In this document: in pieces, positions 11,626 to 22,594 of the stretch
Layout: the number at the start of each line of letters is the position of its first letter
How positions within the stretch are numbered: position 1 is the stretch's first letter
NCBI GenBank assembly: GCA_024180945.1
Contig: JAKSGN010000023.1
Coordinates: forward strand, 1-64,000
Direction of reading: 5' to 3'
DNA: 64,000 nucleotides
Origin: Macrophomina tecta
Taxonomy: Eukaryota; Ascomycota; Dothideomycetes; Botryosphaeriales; Botryosphaeriaceae
Notes under the pieces: model-generated
Told to the model about the DNA's origin: nothing
The model's input: only the letters and a program-made list of their open reading frames with translations
Databases searched by the model: none
Program-made: the position numbers and the translations under genes

Positions 11626-12429
11626 TGTTCGATTATTTGCTCGCTCGGCTTTACTGCTTAACCGACCGGCTAATTGATGGCTTACACGATATTGATTATT
11701 TATATGGTCAATTGATATCATTAACAACCGGCGGTGGCGGTGGCGGTGGTGATGCTGCTGCTGCTGCTACTTCTGCTGCTGATGTTTCCTCCTGGGCGAA
11801 CGCGTCTTTCCCCCACCAACTCGCGCGTCGGCGCGCGCGCCCTGCCCCCTTGCTAACACGCGTTCTCACCCCCCCGGCTGCCTCGGGCCTTGCATCCGCG
11901 GATTGTATCTGACTACCGCCTGGTATGCACCGATCCAATCGAAACCCCGGTTGATTGAACTTTCTGACTCGTCGGGCGGGCCTCCGCCTTCACTCCCTCA
12001 ACCCTAACCTACCCGGCGAAACTGGCCGTGCCCTTACTTGCTTGGGGTTACTTGGGGTAACTTGGGGTTGCGGGTTGCGGGGTCCGGGGCTTTTCACTCC
12101 CCTAACCTACCCGGCGAACTTTTTCTTTCTCCCCCGCGCGCGCCGCCCGGGGCCCGTGCGGGCCGCGCCCTCATCAACTTTCAACCACAATTCTCACCTT
12201 CAACCATCAACCTCGCCGCCACGACGACCGCTTTTCGACCCGCGCGGGCCCGCTTCGACACCTCCCGACCGGCGCTCGAAATTCTACCGGGTCGCATTCG
12301 CGATCCGGGCGCGCGGCGGGTCGAAATGGTTGGGATTTGAGCGGCCAACCATTTCGACATCGAAAGCTCATTTCTTGGCAGACGGTTTGTATGGGCCCAC
12401 CAAGCATTTCGACGTCGAAATGGTTGCTG
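11623..12429. other. Intergenic region with palindromes, no gene seen
   Basis: GC-rich spacer between the helicase and the LINE. It holds a GGC/GGT-rich microsatellite near 11730 and cttggggtt-like degenerate repeats near 12040-12070. There is a perfect 14-bp inverted repeat (12320-12333 with 12345-12358). It also has an 18-bp perfect palindrome CATTTCGACGTCGAAATG at 12405-12422. I see no convincing coding region. Confidence 0.6.
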
Positions 12430-12564
12430 CATTGGGGGCAGGAAACTTGACACCTGCTGTTGGTAGCGGGTTTTTGTCTAAATTGTGTTGCAATCGGTTC
12501 CTGCGGTCGAAGTAAAGTTAGTTCTGCGGCTCTGCCCGCAAGCGAGCGCTTGGACCACCCCACC

Positions 12565-13983
12565 ATGAGCGAAATCTTCAAGGAATTCGCGAATGAGGGC
12601 GTCGGTGGTAGAGAGGAAAAGGCGGCGCAGGAAAGGCGCAGACTGCCGGCGAGACAAGGAAGTAAAAGAGCAAGACGAGAGGACACGATTGACGTAACCA
12701 TTGGTACGCCTACAGCCTTTACAAGCAAGGCGGCGGCCGACAAAGATGACGTGCAAATGCTGCGCCAAAAGGCGGAACAGCTCCAGCGCCTGGTCGAGAG
12801 CCAGCTGGACATGCTCCAGAAACAAGAAGACATGATCTACGCCCAAGGCGAACAGATTAAGGACCAAAGAAAGGCCATGGCGGCCCTCACGGGTGCACTC
12901 AAGGAACTAGCCCAAGACCTAAAGGAAACCAAGAACGAACAGGCCCGCTTTACCCGGGAGGCCGGAGAAATCAAGGCCAAGCTGGCGAAAGCCAAGACTA
13001 GCCAAGGCAAGCAGTCGTACAGTGCGGTCGTGGGGGTGCAGCAGAGACCGGCGGCAACCCACCCAGCACCGCCCAGAGCCCAGGGCCCGGCAAAGGTCAG
13101 GGCGGGAGAGGAGACCAGGACGGTAACGGTGGATGTCACTAGAGTCAAAGGCGAGAGAAATGACCTTAACGAGATCAAGACGGCAATAGAGAGCGGCCTC
13201 GGTCACTACGAGGTTACTAAGGGGATCACGCTCAATTTCATCCGACCCCGGGGCGATAATACAGTCGACCTAGTGTTCAAGACGGAGGCGGAGGCCCAGA
13301 AAGCCCGCCAACACCCACGATGGCTGCAGACCGCAATGCCGGGCGCCCGCGCAAGGGGAGAGACGTGGTTCCCGATCAAGTGCGATGGCGTGTCCAGGTA
13401 CATGGTCCTGAACCAGGAGACCGCCAACGAAAGAACTATCCGTGAAGGAGTCCTCGACGAATTCCGGAAGGACAACAGCAATGACAACGTGGACTGCACG
13501 GCGCGGAAAGCCGTATGGCTAAGCAAAGTCGATTCCGGGAAGGCCACCGGGTCACTGGTCATATGGCTAGCAAAGAAGGAGGCGGCGCAATACCTCCTCG
13601 CCAGTGGCTCCGTACGGTTTGGAGTCTCGGCGGCGTACTGCACGGAGTTCCAAGCCAGGGAGGACCGAGGTCCGTGCTACCGGTGCAACAAATATGGCCA
13701 TAAGCAGAGTAGATGCACCGGACGAGTGCGGTGTGGAATATGCTCGAGCGAACATGATACAAGGAACTGCAGTAACCGGGACAACCCCAAGTGCCCGGCC
13801 TGCGGAGACGCGCACACAATTTTCGACAGAGGGTGCCCGCTGCACCCAAAGTCGAACCCAAAGTCAAACCCAAAGTCAAACCCAAAGTCAAATCCAAAAG
13901 GAACCCCAAAGCCAGCGAAGGAGCCGAGACCGGTGACGGTCGAGGTGGAAATGGGGGAAGCTGACACCACTACAACATGCTAA
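12565..13983 (+). CDS. LINE ORF1, gag-like protein with CCHC knuckles
   Basis: 472 residues from ATG 12565, which has a good context (CACCATG). It probably coats the element's RNA and helps form the retrotransposition particle. Residues ~60-150 are Gln/Lys/Glu-rich and look like a coiled coil. Near residue 370 come three zinc knuckles in a row: CYRCNKYGHKQSRC, CGICSSEHDTRNC and CPACGDAHTIFDRGC. The tail has four KSNP repeats. The stop codon overlaps the ORF2 start as ATGCTAA, suggesting translation of ORF2 by termination-reinitiation. Confidence 0.9.
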   Translation: MSEIFKEFANEGVGGREEKAAQERRRLPARQGSKRARREDTIDVTIGTPTAFTSKAAADKDDVQMLRQKAEQLQRLVESQLDMLQKQEDMIYAQGEQIKDQRKAMAALTGALKELAQDLKETKNEQARFTREAGEIKAKLAKAKTSQGKQSYSAVVGVQQRPAATHPAPPRAQGPAKVRAGEETRTVTVDVTRVKGERNDLNEIKTAIESGLGHYEVTKGITLNFIRPRGDNTVDLVFKTEAEAQKARQHPRWLQTAMPGARARGETWFPIKCDGVSRYMVLNQETANERTIREGVLDEFRKDNSNDNVDCTARKAVWLSKVDSGKATGSLVIWLAKKEAAQYLLASGSVRFGVSAAYCTEFQAREDRGPCYRCNKYGHKQSRCTGRVRCGICSSEHDTRNCSNRDNPKCPACGDAHTIFDRGCPLHPKSNPKSNPKSNPKSNPKGTPKPAKEPRPVTVEVEMGEADTTTTC

Positions 13984-16900
13984 GGGGTCTACGGATCCTC
14001 CAGCTAAACGTCGGGAAGAGAATGGAGGTCCAACAAAGCCTCCTCAACGACCTGGAGACGGCCCAGTTCGACGTGCTGGTAGTGTCAGAGCCGTACCTGT
14101 ATGGAATGGAAGGAAGCGACAAGCCGAGGGTCACCTCCCATCACCGGTGGGAGGCCGTGACCCCAACAGTCCACAGAAAGGAGGGGCACGTGAGGCACAA
14201 GTTCAGGGCGATGATATGGGTCAACAACCGAGTCAGAGCCCAGGCAGTGCCAATCGAGTCGGCGGATGTGGCAGCAGTGTTGATGCGGACGGTTAGTAAG
14301 GCAGTACTACTCTTCTCCGTGTACGTACCCGGGAGGGGCAGGACGGTCTACGATGACGCCGACGCCCTCGCTGAGAGGGTCAGACTCATCGACCAGACCA
14401 TCCGGAAGGTAGGACAGGAGGAGAGGGAAGAGGTGGAGGTGATTGTGGCTGGGGATTTCAACCGCCACGACCAACTGTGGGGAGGAGACGCAATCGCCCA
14501 CACGGCGCGGCAAGGGGAGGCGAGCGAGGTGATCAATCTCATGCAGGAATGGGGGCTGCAGTCCCTGCTCCGCCCGGGAACGGCCACATGGGAGCACCAA
14601 AACGGAGAGCTAAGGTCCACGGTCGACCTGGTGCTGGCATCCGAGTTCCTGGCAGAACGGAGAGAGACCTGCAGGATATACGAGACCGACCATGGCTCCG
14701 ACCACCGCGCAATCGAGACGTGGTTGGACCTGACAATCACGCGCGAAGCAGAAAAGACGGGACGACGCCTATTTCAGAAGACCGACTGGGCGACGGTAAG
14801 GGCAGAGCTACAATCCACCCTGCCAGCAGTAAGGCGGATCGAGAGCGAGAGGGAGCTGGACAGAGAGGCGGACATGTTCGTTCGAGTGGTGCAGCAGATC
14901 GTCGAGGCGAGGACGCCCAGGGCCAAACCATCACCGTACGCAAAAAGATGGTGGTCCGACAAACTGACAACGCTCCGCCAGAGCGTATCCGCGCTTCGAA
15001 ACCGCTGCACGGCGCTAAGGAGACAGGGTCAGGACATCACGGAAGCGACAGGGCAGCTGGCTGCAGCGAGAGCGCTCTACATACGGGAGATCAGGGCCCA
15101 AAAACGGAAACACTGGAGGGAGTTCCTCGACGACCCGGCCAACCTATGGAAGGCCAACAACTTTACGAAGGTGGAATCGTCAACAGGGAGGATACCCACC
15201 CTAACGAAGGAGGACCGGACGGCAGTGACGGAGGAAGAGAAGGCAAACCTCTTGCTGGACACATTCTTCCCCAAGCAGCCCCAACCGGAACCGGAGGAGA
15301 TGGATGCGGGACGGGTGCGCCGGCGCCAGCTGGAAGTGCCCCCAATCGAGAAACCAGAGGTGGAGGAAGCGATCATGCTGGCCCACCCAGACAAAGCAGC
15401 AGGTGCAGACGAACTCCCGGTCCGAGTGTGGAGAGAGACCTGGCAGGCGACGGGGGATAACATCACCAACCTCTACGAGGCGTCGCTGCGGCTAGGACAC
15501 CTCCCAGTGGGATGGAGGACGGCCAAAATCGTGCCGCTACGGAAGCCGGATAGGGACTACACGATCCCAAAAGCGTACCGACCAATCTCGCTACTCGCGA
15601 CTATCAGCAAAGGGCTCGAGACAGTGGTGGCCAGGCGGGTCTCGTACCTCGCGGAAGAACACCAGTTGCTCCCACACAACCACTTCGGAGCCCGGCGCAG
15701 GAGGTCATGCGAGCAGGCCATCACCGTGCTAATGGAAAAAATCTTCGAGGCGTGGAGGGGACAGCGCGTCCTCTCCCTCGTCACGTTCGACGTCCAGGGA
15801 GCCTACAATGGCGTGAACAAAGAGGTGCTGCTCGAAAGGCTGCGGCAGAGGCTCCTGCCCGAGGACATCGTCCGATGGGTGGACAGCTTCTGCTCGGAAA
15901 GGAAGGGATGCGTGGTGGTTAACGGGCACTGCTCACCACTCCGAGACATCAAGTACCCAGGACTGCCCCAGGGCTCACCGCTCTCGCCAATCCTCTATAT
16001 CCTGTACAACGCGGGACTGGTGGAAGGGCCCATCAACAAGGAACAAGGCACGCTGGGCTTCGTGGACGACTACACGGCATGGGTAACCGGGCCGAGCGTG
16101 AGCGCCAACACGGAATCCCTCCAGCAAAACATCATGCCAAAGGTAGAGGACTGGGCGCGCAAGAGCGGCGTCACCTTCGAGGCGGAGAAGACCAAACTGA
16201 TTCACTTCACGCGGACCGCGGCGAGGTACGACTCGCCCGCCAAGGCCCTCAGCTTCCAGGGCCAAGAAATCCACCCCAGCAAGGCGGTCAAGATCCTGGG
16301 GGTGGTACTGGATGAGAAACTAAAGATGGATGACCACGTCGCAAAGGTCACCACCAAGGCCTTTAAGCAGTGCCTGGCAATAAAACGGCTGAAGGGAGTG
16401 CGGCCGAGGGCTATGAGGCAACTCTACAACGCCACGGTCGTCCCCATCACCGACTACGCCGCCTCGGCGTGGTACGGCCCGAGCATGTACGGAGTGGGCA
16501 GGTTGTTGAGTATGGTGGACAGGGTCCAGCGATTGGGTGCCCAGGTTATCACCAGGGCGTTTAAGAGGGTGGCACTCCCGGTCCTCGAATCGGAGGCGGG
16601 GCTGAGTCCGGTGGAATTCAGGCTTAAGAGAAAGGTGGGCAAGCACCTTGCCGGACTCTTTAGCCTCCCCGAGGGCAACCCGGCAGCTAGATGCGCGAGG
16701 GCACTCCAGTCACAGGGCGGGAAGTGGCAGAGTCCCTTGCGGCACACGTGGAATGAATTCGCAGAGCTGGTCAGACCGAGGGAGGCACCCAAGATGGAGA
16801 CAATCCTACCATGGAGCCTCCCGCCGTGGACGGCGCCGGCGGGCGAGATGATCAGGATTGGGGAGAGGGCCGAGGCACTAAGGCTCGCGCAGAGACTGCC

Positions 16901-17909
16901 CCTGCAGAACACAGTCTTCGTGGACGGGGCATTGAGAGAGGGAATGTGCAGCGTGGGGGTAGTGCGCATGGTAACCACGCGCAAGTCAAAGGTGATCATT
17001 AACGAAACGGTAGCGAGGGCAAAGTCCTTTTCGGTCCTTGCCACGGAACTCCTCGCGATACTAGCAGGACTAGAACACCTAGCGACAAGGCCCCGCGGGC
17101 GAAGAGAGGTGTGGCTGGCGACGGACAGCCAGAGGGCCCTGGACGCGATCAGGACCGGAGCCCAGCGAACTGAGGGACAATACATCGTGCGGAGGATCTA
17201 CGAGGTGCTCGACGAGATTGCAACACGAGGCCTCTCCCCCCGGCTCGCCTGGGTTCCGGCCCACTCGGGAGTAGAGGGGAACGAAGCGGCGGATAGGGCA
17301 GCGAAGAAGGCGGTAAAGCCAGGCCAGAAACCGGACCGCGACTCGCGGGACAGAAGGAGGCTGGTCAAAACAGTCACTCGGGCGCTGTTGCAAAGCGTTC
17401 GAGATGAGGAGAGGAAACACGGGGAAGAACGGCAGCGGTATGGGAAATACACGTGGGAACTAGACGGCGCGGCACCGGGCAGGCACACCATTGGCCTATA
17501 CAACGCGCTGGGCTCAGAACAGGCGGCAATCCTGATCCAGTGCCGCTCGAACCACTCCCGCCTCAAATTCCACCTATACAGGCTGGGACGAGAGGAATCC
17601 GGCGAGTGCGAGTGTGGCACGGGGCAGGAGACGGTCAGGCATGTGCTGCTGGCGTGCCCACGGTGGCAGGCCCTCAGGCGGGAGTTAGTGGCAGAAGCGG
17701 GGGCGAGATGGGGGGATATGTCTTTTCTTTTGGGAGGATGGAATGGATGGAAAGACAGGCAGACGGGAAAGCCGATTGACGGCCCGAAAGAGCAGTGGAA
17801 ACCGAATCTCGCAGTAGTTAAGGCGACCATCCAGTTCCTGCAAAGGACTGGGAGGTTCCAGGACGGAAGAGGGGAGGCGGGTACTGCAGACCCACCACAG
17901 GAAACGTAG
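13977..17909 (+). CDS. LINE ORF2: endonuclease-reverse transcriptase-RNase H
   Basis: 1,310 residues, complete. The N-terminal APE-like endonuclease is marked by LQLNVGK, VVSEPYL, VAGDFNRHD and DHGSDHRAIET. The reverse transcriptase has YRPISLL, TFDVQGAYNGV, GLPQGSPLSPIL and the catalytic FVDD box near residue 694 (many LINEs have FADD). An RNase H domain follows near residue 980, with FVDGA, ATELLAI, TDSQRALD, and WVPAHSGVEGNEAAD supplying the D-E-D-D set. It ends with a Cys/His motif (CECGTGQETVRHVLLAC) usual in Tad/I-type elements. It performs target-primed reverse transcription. All catalytic motifs I looked for are present. Confidence 0.93.
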   Translation: MLRGLRILQLNVGKRMEVQQSLLNDLETAQFDVLVVSEPYLYGMEGSDKPRVTSHHRWEAVTPTVHRKEGHVRHKFRAMIWVNNRVRAQAVPIESADVAAVLMRTVSKAVLLFSVYVPGRGRTVYDDADALAERVRLIDQTIRKVGQEEREEVEVIVAGDFNRHDQLWGGDAIAHTARQGEASEVINLMQEWGLQSLLRPGTATWEHQNGELRSTVDLVLASEFLAERRETCRIYETDHGSDHRAIETWLDLTITREAEKTGRRLFQKTDWATVRAELQSTLPAVRRIESERELDREADMFVRVVQQIVEARTPRAKPSPYAKRWWSDKLTTLRQSVSALRNRCTALRRQGQDITEATGQLAAARALYIREIRAQKRKHWREFLDDPANLWKANNFTKVESSTGRIPTLTKEDRTAVTEEEKANLLLDTFFPKQPQPEPEEMDAGRVRRRQLEVPPIEKPEVEEAIMLAHPDKAAGADELPVRVWRETWQATGDNITNLYEASLRLGHLPVGWRTAKIVPLRKPDRDYTIPKAYRPISLLATISKGLETVVARRVSYLAEEHQLLPHNHFGARRRRSCEQAITVLMEKIFEAWRGQRVLSLVTFDVQGAYNGVNKEVLLERLRQRLLPEDIVRWVDSFCSERKGCVVVNGHCSPLRDIKYPGLPQGSPLSPILYILYNAGLVEGPINKEQGTLGFVDDYTAWVTGPSVSANTESLQQNIMPKVEDWARKSGVTFEAEKTKLIHFTRTAARYDSPAKALSFQGQEIHPSKAVKILGVVLDEKLKMDDHVAKVTTKAFKQCLAIKRLKGVRPRAMRQLYNATVVPITDYAASAWYGPSMYGVGRLLSMVDRVQRLGAQVITRAFKRVALPVLESEAGLSPVEFRLKRKVGKHLAGLFSLPEGNPAARCARALQSQGGKWQSPLRHTWNEFAELVRPREAPKMETILPWSLPPWTAPAGEMIRIGERAEALRLAQRLPLQNTVFVDGALREGMCSVGVVRMVTTRKSKVIINETVARAKSFSVLATELLAILAGLEHLATRPRGRREVWLATDSQRALDAIRTGAQRTEGQYIVRRIYEVLDEIATRGLSPRLAWVPAHSGVEGNEAADRAAKKAVKPGQKPDRDSRDRRRLVKTVTRALLQSVRDEERKHGEERQRYGKYTWELDGAAPGRHTIGLYNALGSEQAAILIQCRSNHSRLKFHLYRLGREESGECECGTGQETVRHVLLACPRWQALRRELVAEAGARWGDMSFLLGGWNGWKDRQTGKPIDGPKEQWKPNLAVVKATIQFLQRTGRFQDGRGEAGTADPPQET

Positions 17910-18067
17910 GGACAGCGGAGAAAATCCAAATACGTCGGACTGAGAAGTGAGGAGAGGCCAGGGGCGAAGGCAACGGCAGGGAAACGGAAAGAACGGCTCA
18001 TATACCACCTTAGACAGTATCGTAGCCTGATAGAATCAATCAATCAATCAATCAATCATTGGGGGCA

Positions 18068-19490
18068 GTGGAATTCAGGCTTAAGAGAAAGGTGGGCAAG
18101 CACCTTGCCGGACTCTTCAGCCTCCCCGAGGGCAACCCGGCAGCTAGATGCGCGAGGGCACTCCGGTCACAGGGCGGGAAGTGGCAGAGCCCCTTGCGGC
18201 ACACGTGGAATGAATTCGCAGAGCTGGTCAGACCGAGGGAGGCACCCAAGATGGAGACAATCCTACCGTGGAGCCTCCCGCCGTGGACGGCGCCGGCGGG
18301 CGAGATGATCAGGATTGGGGAGAGGGCCGAGGCACTAAGGCTCGCGCAGAGACTGCCCCTGCAGAACACAGTCTTCGTGGACGGGGCATTGAGAGAGGGA
18401 ATGTGCAGCGTGGGGGTAGTGCGCATGGTAACCACGCGCAAGTCAAAGGTGATCGTTAACGAAACGGTAGCGAGGGCAAAGTCCTTTTCGGTCCTTGCCA
18501 CGGAACTCCTCGCGATACTAGCAGGACTAGAGCACCTAGCGACAAGGCCCCGCGGGCGAAGAGAGGTGTGGCTGGCGACGGATAGCCAGAGGGCCCTGGA
18601 CGCGATCAGGACCGGAGCCCAGCGAACTGAGGGACAATACATCGTGCGGAGGATCTACGAGGTGCTCGACGAGATTGCAGCACGAGGCCTCTCCCCCCGG
18701 CTCGCCTGGGTTCCGGCCCACTCGGGAGTAGAGGGGAACGAAGCGGCGGATAGGGCAGCAAAGAAGGCGGTAAAGCCAGGCCAGAAACCGGACCGCGACT
18801 CGCGGGACAGAAGGAGGCTGGTCAAAACAGTCACTCGGGCGCTGTTGCAAAGCGTTCGAGATGAGGAGAGGAAACACGGGGAAGAACGGCAGCGGTATGG
18901 GAAATACACGTGGGAACTAGACGGCGCGGCACCGGGCAGGCACACCATTGGCCTATACAACGCGCTGGGCTCAGAACAGGCGGCAATCCTGATCCAGTGC
19001 CGCTCGAACCACTCCCGCCTCAAATTCCACCTATACAGGCTGGGACGAGAGGAATCCGGCGAGTGCGAGTGTGGCACGGGGCAGGAGACGGTCAGGCATG
19101 TGCTGCTGGCGTGCCCACGGTGGCAGGCCCTCAGGCGGGAGTTAGTGGCAGAAGCGGGGGCGAGATGGGGGGATATGTCGTTTCTTTTAGGAGGATGGAA
19201 TGGATGGGAAGACAGGCAGACGGGGAAGCCGATTGACGGCCCGAAGGAGAAGTGGAAGCCGAACCTCGCAGTAGTTAAGGCGGCCATACAGTTCCTGCAA
19301 CGGACTGGGAGGTTCCAGGACGGAAGAGGGGAGGCGGGTACGGCAGACCCACCACAAGAAACGTAGGGACAGCGGAGAAAATCCAAATACGTCGGACTGA
19401 GAAGTGAGGAGAGGCCAGGGGCGAAGGCAACGGCAGGGAAACGAAAAGAACGGCTCATATACCACCTTAGACAGTATCGTAGCCTGATAG

Positions 19491-19522
<32 letters not shown>

Positions 19523-19530
19523 GGGTCAGG
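18068..19530 (+). mobile_element. 5'-truncated LINE copy, head-to-tail with the full-length copy
   Basis: Matches 16611-18060 of the full-length element at a constant offset of 1,457 bp with a few substitutions. The 435-codon open frame (to 19366) keeps the end of the RT thumb, RNase H and the C-terminal Cys/His motif. It lacks the endonuclease and RT core, so it cannot move on its own. The tail is (AATC)7 at 19491-19518, one unit longer than in the first copy. It is followed by CATTGGGGTCAGG (19518-19530), a near match to the target sequence around the first copy. Confidence 0.9.
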
Positions 19531-20751
19531 CATCAGTGAGCATAGCAGAAGACACGACGTGTTCTCTGCGGCCCAGAATCGTGGGAACAACAAACACTCT
19601 GACCAGAGCTGTTGACGCACTCACAGCTGCCTATGCGTTGCCGATAATCGCTCATGCATTGACTTATGTGGTGTTCTCGCCGCAGGAGTGGGTCGCATTA
19701 ACTCGTGCTCGCCTTGACAGACTCATACGATGGTAGCTCCGGGCTCGAGACTTCAGGTAGGATGGGAAGAAGGTGGGTCTGCAACACCATCTTTCCACCT
19801 GGGTCCCTGGAATGGAGCGGAACAGAGTTTGACGCTTGGAGCGGCATGCATGGGTAAAGCAACGCGCCGTTACAGCTGGAAGTTGCAACGGTGTCAGCAC
19901 CAGGTCGCTCCAGCCATTTAAGGAGGATCGCTCTACCATCGTACCTAGCCATTATTCAGGCAAACGGACTCCACTGCATTACCACTGCACAGGTAAACTG
20001 CCAGGACACCGCGACGAAACCGTATTTGGACCTAATCTGCTTCATATATCCACAATCAAGCCGGAACCATGGGACGCGGTGCTTACGACACGACGGGGAC
20101 CCCGAAGCCGACACAACCTCCGCCGCCATCGTAAAAGCGGAGATGGTGCTCACTTGGCAAGTACGAACGACTCAGGAAAAGGCCATTCATGGGTGAGTGT
20201 TTTCCGTAGCTCCGCCCTTTCTCGCCGAGTGGACAGTTCCCAAGCTTATATATGCTTTATCTGCTTCTCTTTCCGCTGGAATCGAAGAAATAGACCGCGT
20301 AGTTTAGGTATCAGTAGAATGATTTTGCTTGCCATGATCGTGTCAATTATTCTGTGGATATTACCACGCCTTTTTTCTCTTTTCTTTGCCTTGTGTTACT
20401 CAATCGACTTTGTCTCCTGCGCCGCATCAATCCTCAAACCGGCTGTGGTCACGCGCCCTAGATGGGAATTGCTACTGCATGATAAGCCACGATTGGCAAG
20501 GATTGTTGTGAGAAGACGCCGTGCCTCATCGGCAGGCAAAATCGCGCGAAGACCCCAGTGGGCCAAGCTGGCAAGGGATTCGTATCACATCCTCGCCAGC
20601 TGCGTGTCTCTGTTCTGCATGCGATGCCGGCAGACCCCGACAAAGTGCCAAAACAGTGGGGCTGCTCTTTCCAGCGCCTCTGCCTTGTTCCGTTCTATAT
20701 AATACGGTCATCGACTCGCCTCTGGTCCAGTGTGCCTCATTGCTCATTACC
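19531..20751. other. Intergenic region, no recognised gene
   Basis: About 1.2 kb right of the LINE copies. Open frames exist (the longest at 19836-20702) but lack an early ATG, recognisable domains or supporting splice sites. A TATA-like stretch (ctatataata) near 20694-20703 could be the promoter of the gene starting at 20752. Confidence 0.4.
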
Positions 20752-21710
20752 ATGACGCGTTCTCCCAGTTTTCCTCCAATGTTGACGCATCAGACCGAAC
20801 GAAGCATGAATGACTACAGTCATTTCCACGAGCTCGTACGGGTTGACATCCAAGAACTCCTCAAATCGCAACCTTCAACGGAAGAGTTGACGCCCGTGAA
20901 GGCGGTACTCGACGGCTTGACGCTGGTCAATCCGATTTCCCAATCGGAGGGAAACCAATCGTCCGTTCACGGGGCTCCGTCCGGTAGGTCGCACATCGCA
21001 GTGACGTTGACCCGATTATTAATTGTACTCTGCCGGTAGATCCATCCCCAGATGAGTCTGAGGCTCCTTTCACTTCCTCTGAAGAGGAGGAAGACGCGGA
21101 ATCTGTGACTACTATCGACGAAAGTTCACGTGAGTGTTTTACACGAAACTTGGTATTCTCGTCGCAACTGACAATTTTCACAGCATCCTTGTGCATGAAA
21201 CCGCTGAGCCCCGTTTCTGCTGGCTCTGATGGAGAAGAATGGCTCGAATTGGTGGTGTTGAGACGCAAAACTTACCCGCCATCTGGTGATTGGCCAGAGT
21301 ATAAGAAGGTGGCGCAGTTGCCCGGCGACATCATCTACGGATTGAAGGTTTGGATGGTTGATGGCGTCGTCCACTACAGTAAGAGACACAAGCACGAAAT
21401 GGTGCTGAATGACGAGGAGTGGGATGGCGTGTTTCTCCGTCTCTCCAGAGACTTTTGGAAGATGTTGCTTAGAGCAGTGAACGATGACGAGGCATGGGAC
21501 AGTTTTGGTTATTGGACACCCCCACTCAGAGCTGGCGAGGATCCCTTTGATTGGGACCTCTACTGGTTCCTGGTGCACCGCGGCAAAGATTCCCTTTGGT
21601 TCATACTGATGGGCCTCCAGCAAGCCCCAGAAGGGCGGTTTTACCTTCACTTTCTGACAGAGTTCAACGAGGAGTTCGAAGAGGGAGAGGAGCGTACTCG
21701 GCTGGATTGA
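20752..21710 (+). CDS. Hypothetical acidic protein, three exons
   Basis: My model is exons 20752-20983, 21040-21129 and 21184-21710, giving 282 residues. Intron 1 (56 nt, GTAGGT...TAG) and intron 2 (54 nt, GTGAGT...CAG with CTGAC before it) have good fungal signals, and splicing joins the three frames without a stop. The middle has a Ser/Glu/Asp-rich stretch (EEEEDAES). The C-terminal part (SDGEEWLELVVL...GDIIYGLKVW...) looks like a compact folded domain and ends in an acidic tail. I do not recognise the family. A TATA-like motif lies ~50 bp upstream. Confidence 0.6.
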
Positions 21711-22439
21711 GATGGACGCCTCACTTAGCTCTGCTAAATTGGAGGCGCGGCTGGATTTCTCGCAATGAGGGCAAACAATTAGTTTGCTTCTGTTGTCCGC
21801 ATGTAGCTAGAATTATCTTCTGGATGTCTTCCGTGGTTACGTATCTTGAGCGGTCATATAGCTTGCATCACCAGGTTATTCCAGAGCCGAATGTGCGGCT
21901 TTCCTTAGTATAATGTTGGTATCCATGCACAGTAGTAGAGTGGGTTGATAGCAGCATGCCCCGCTGCGTGCCAGTACCAAGGCCCTGAACGAGTCCCATG
22001 CTATGCCGCACGTTTCGATACATAAATCGAGGTGCCTGACGCCGACCTGGCTGGCTCCGCATCTTTCATTCGATGCTCAAAGGCACCATATGGGACGTGC
22101 GTCCAGCAGATGGCGTCGTTCTGTTTTGAGTCGGATGCCCGCATCGACTGTTCCCGCGCTTGCGGGGCCTGTGGGGTGGCTGCGGTACGTGTCCCCGCGA
22201 CCATGCCGTTCCTTCCATTCCAGCCGGTAGCTCCTCGAGCCCCGTGGGCCGTCGTGTCCGTAGATGTAGGAGGCGGCAGGGGCCGGCGACCAGTAATGCA
22301 CGTCTACGTGTCCGTGCCTGGTGGTGTGACAGCTTTCCCGCCATTCCGTCCTTTCAGCGCGGTCGTTCCTCGGACTTAATGCGGGGATTCTCGGCACGTC
22401 GGCTTGTCTGGACCGCTGCGGGTAGGTTTAGCAAGACGT
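21711..22439. other. Intergenic region, nothing recognised
   Basis: Several short open frames on both strands but no domain, plausible intron structure or repeat that I can support. Confidence 0.4.
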
Positions 22440-22594
22440 TTGTTCCACCCCAACAGTGACCAGGGTCATTTGGCTAGCCAACGAATAGCGTTTGAGACAC
22501 CAAGGGGGTCTGGTTTGTAAACTCACCGATTTGGCTAGCCAAACGCTATTCGTTGGCTAGCCAAATGACCCTGGTCACTGTTGGGGTGGAACAA
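22440..22594. repeat. 55-bp perfect inverted repeat (MITE-like or cruciform)
   Basis: Arms 22440-22494 and 22540-22594 are perfect reverse complements across 55 bp, with a 45-bp spacer. The palindrome TTGGCTAGCCAA occurs in each arm and once more beside the right arm. The spacer contains gggggtctgg. The same two motifs recur together near 46744-46803, which suggests a dispersed family. Confidence 0.9.

Larger units (their letters stand above)
12430..18068 (+). mobile_element. Full-length Tad-like non-LTR retrotransposon (LINE)
   Basis: Two-ORF LINE with a gag-like ORF1, an ORF2 with endonuclease, reverse transcriptase and RNase H, a ~120-bp 3' UTR and an (AATC)6 tail at 18034-18057. The 12-mer CATTGGGGGCAG occurs at 12430-12441, just before the element, and again at 18057-18068, just after the tail, which looks like a target-site duplication. 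Both ORFs are open, so the copy may be active. It shows no sign of heavy C-to-T decay. Confidence 0.9.

Noticed and set aside
19836..20702. 288-codon frame as a gene
   Set aside because: No ATG near its start, no recognisable domain and no supporting splice or promoter signals.
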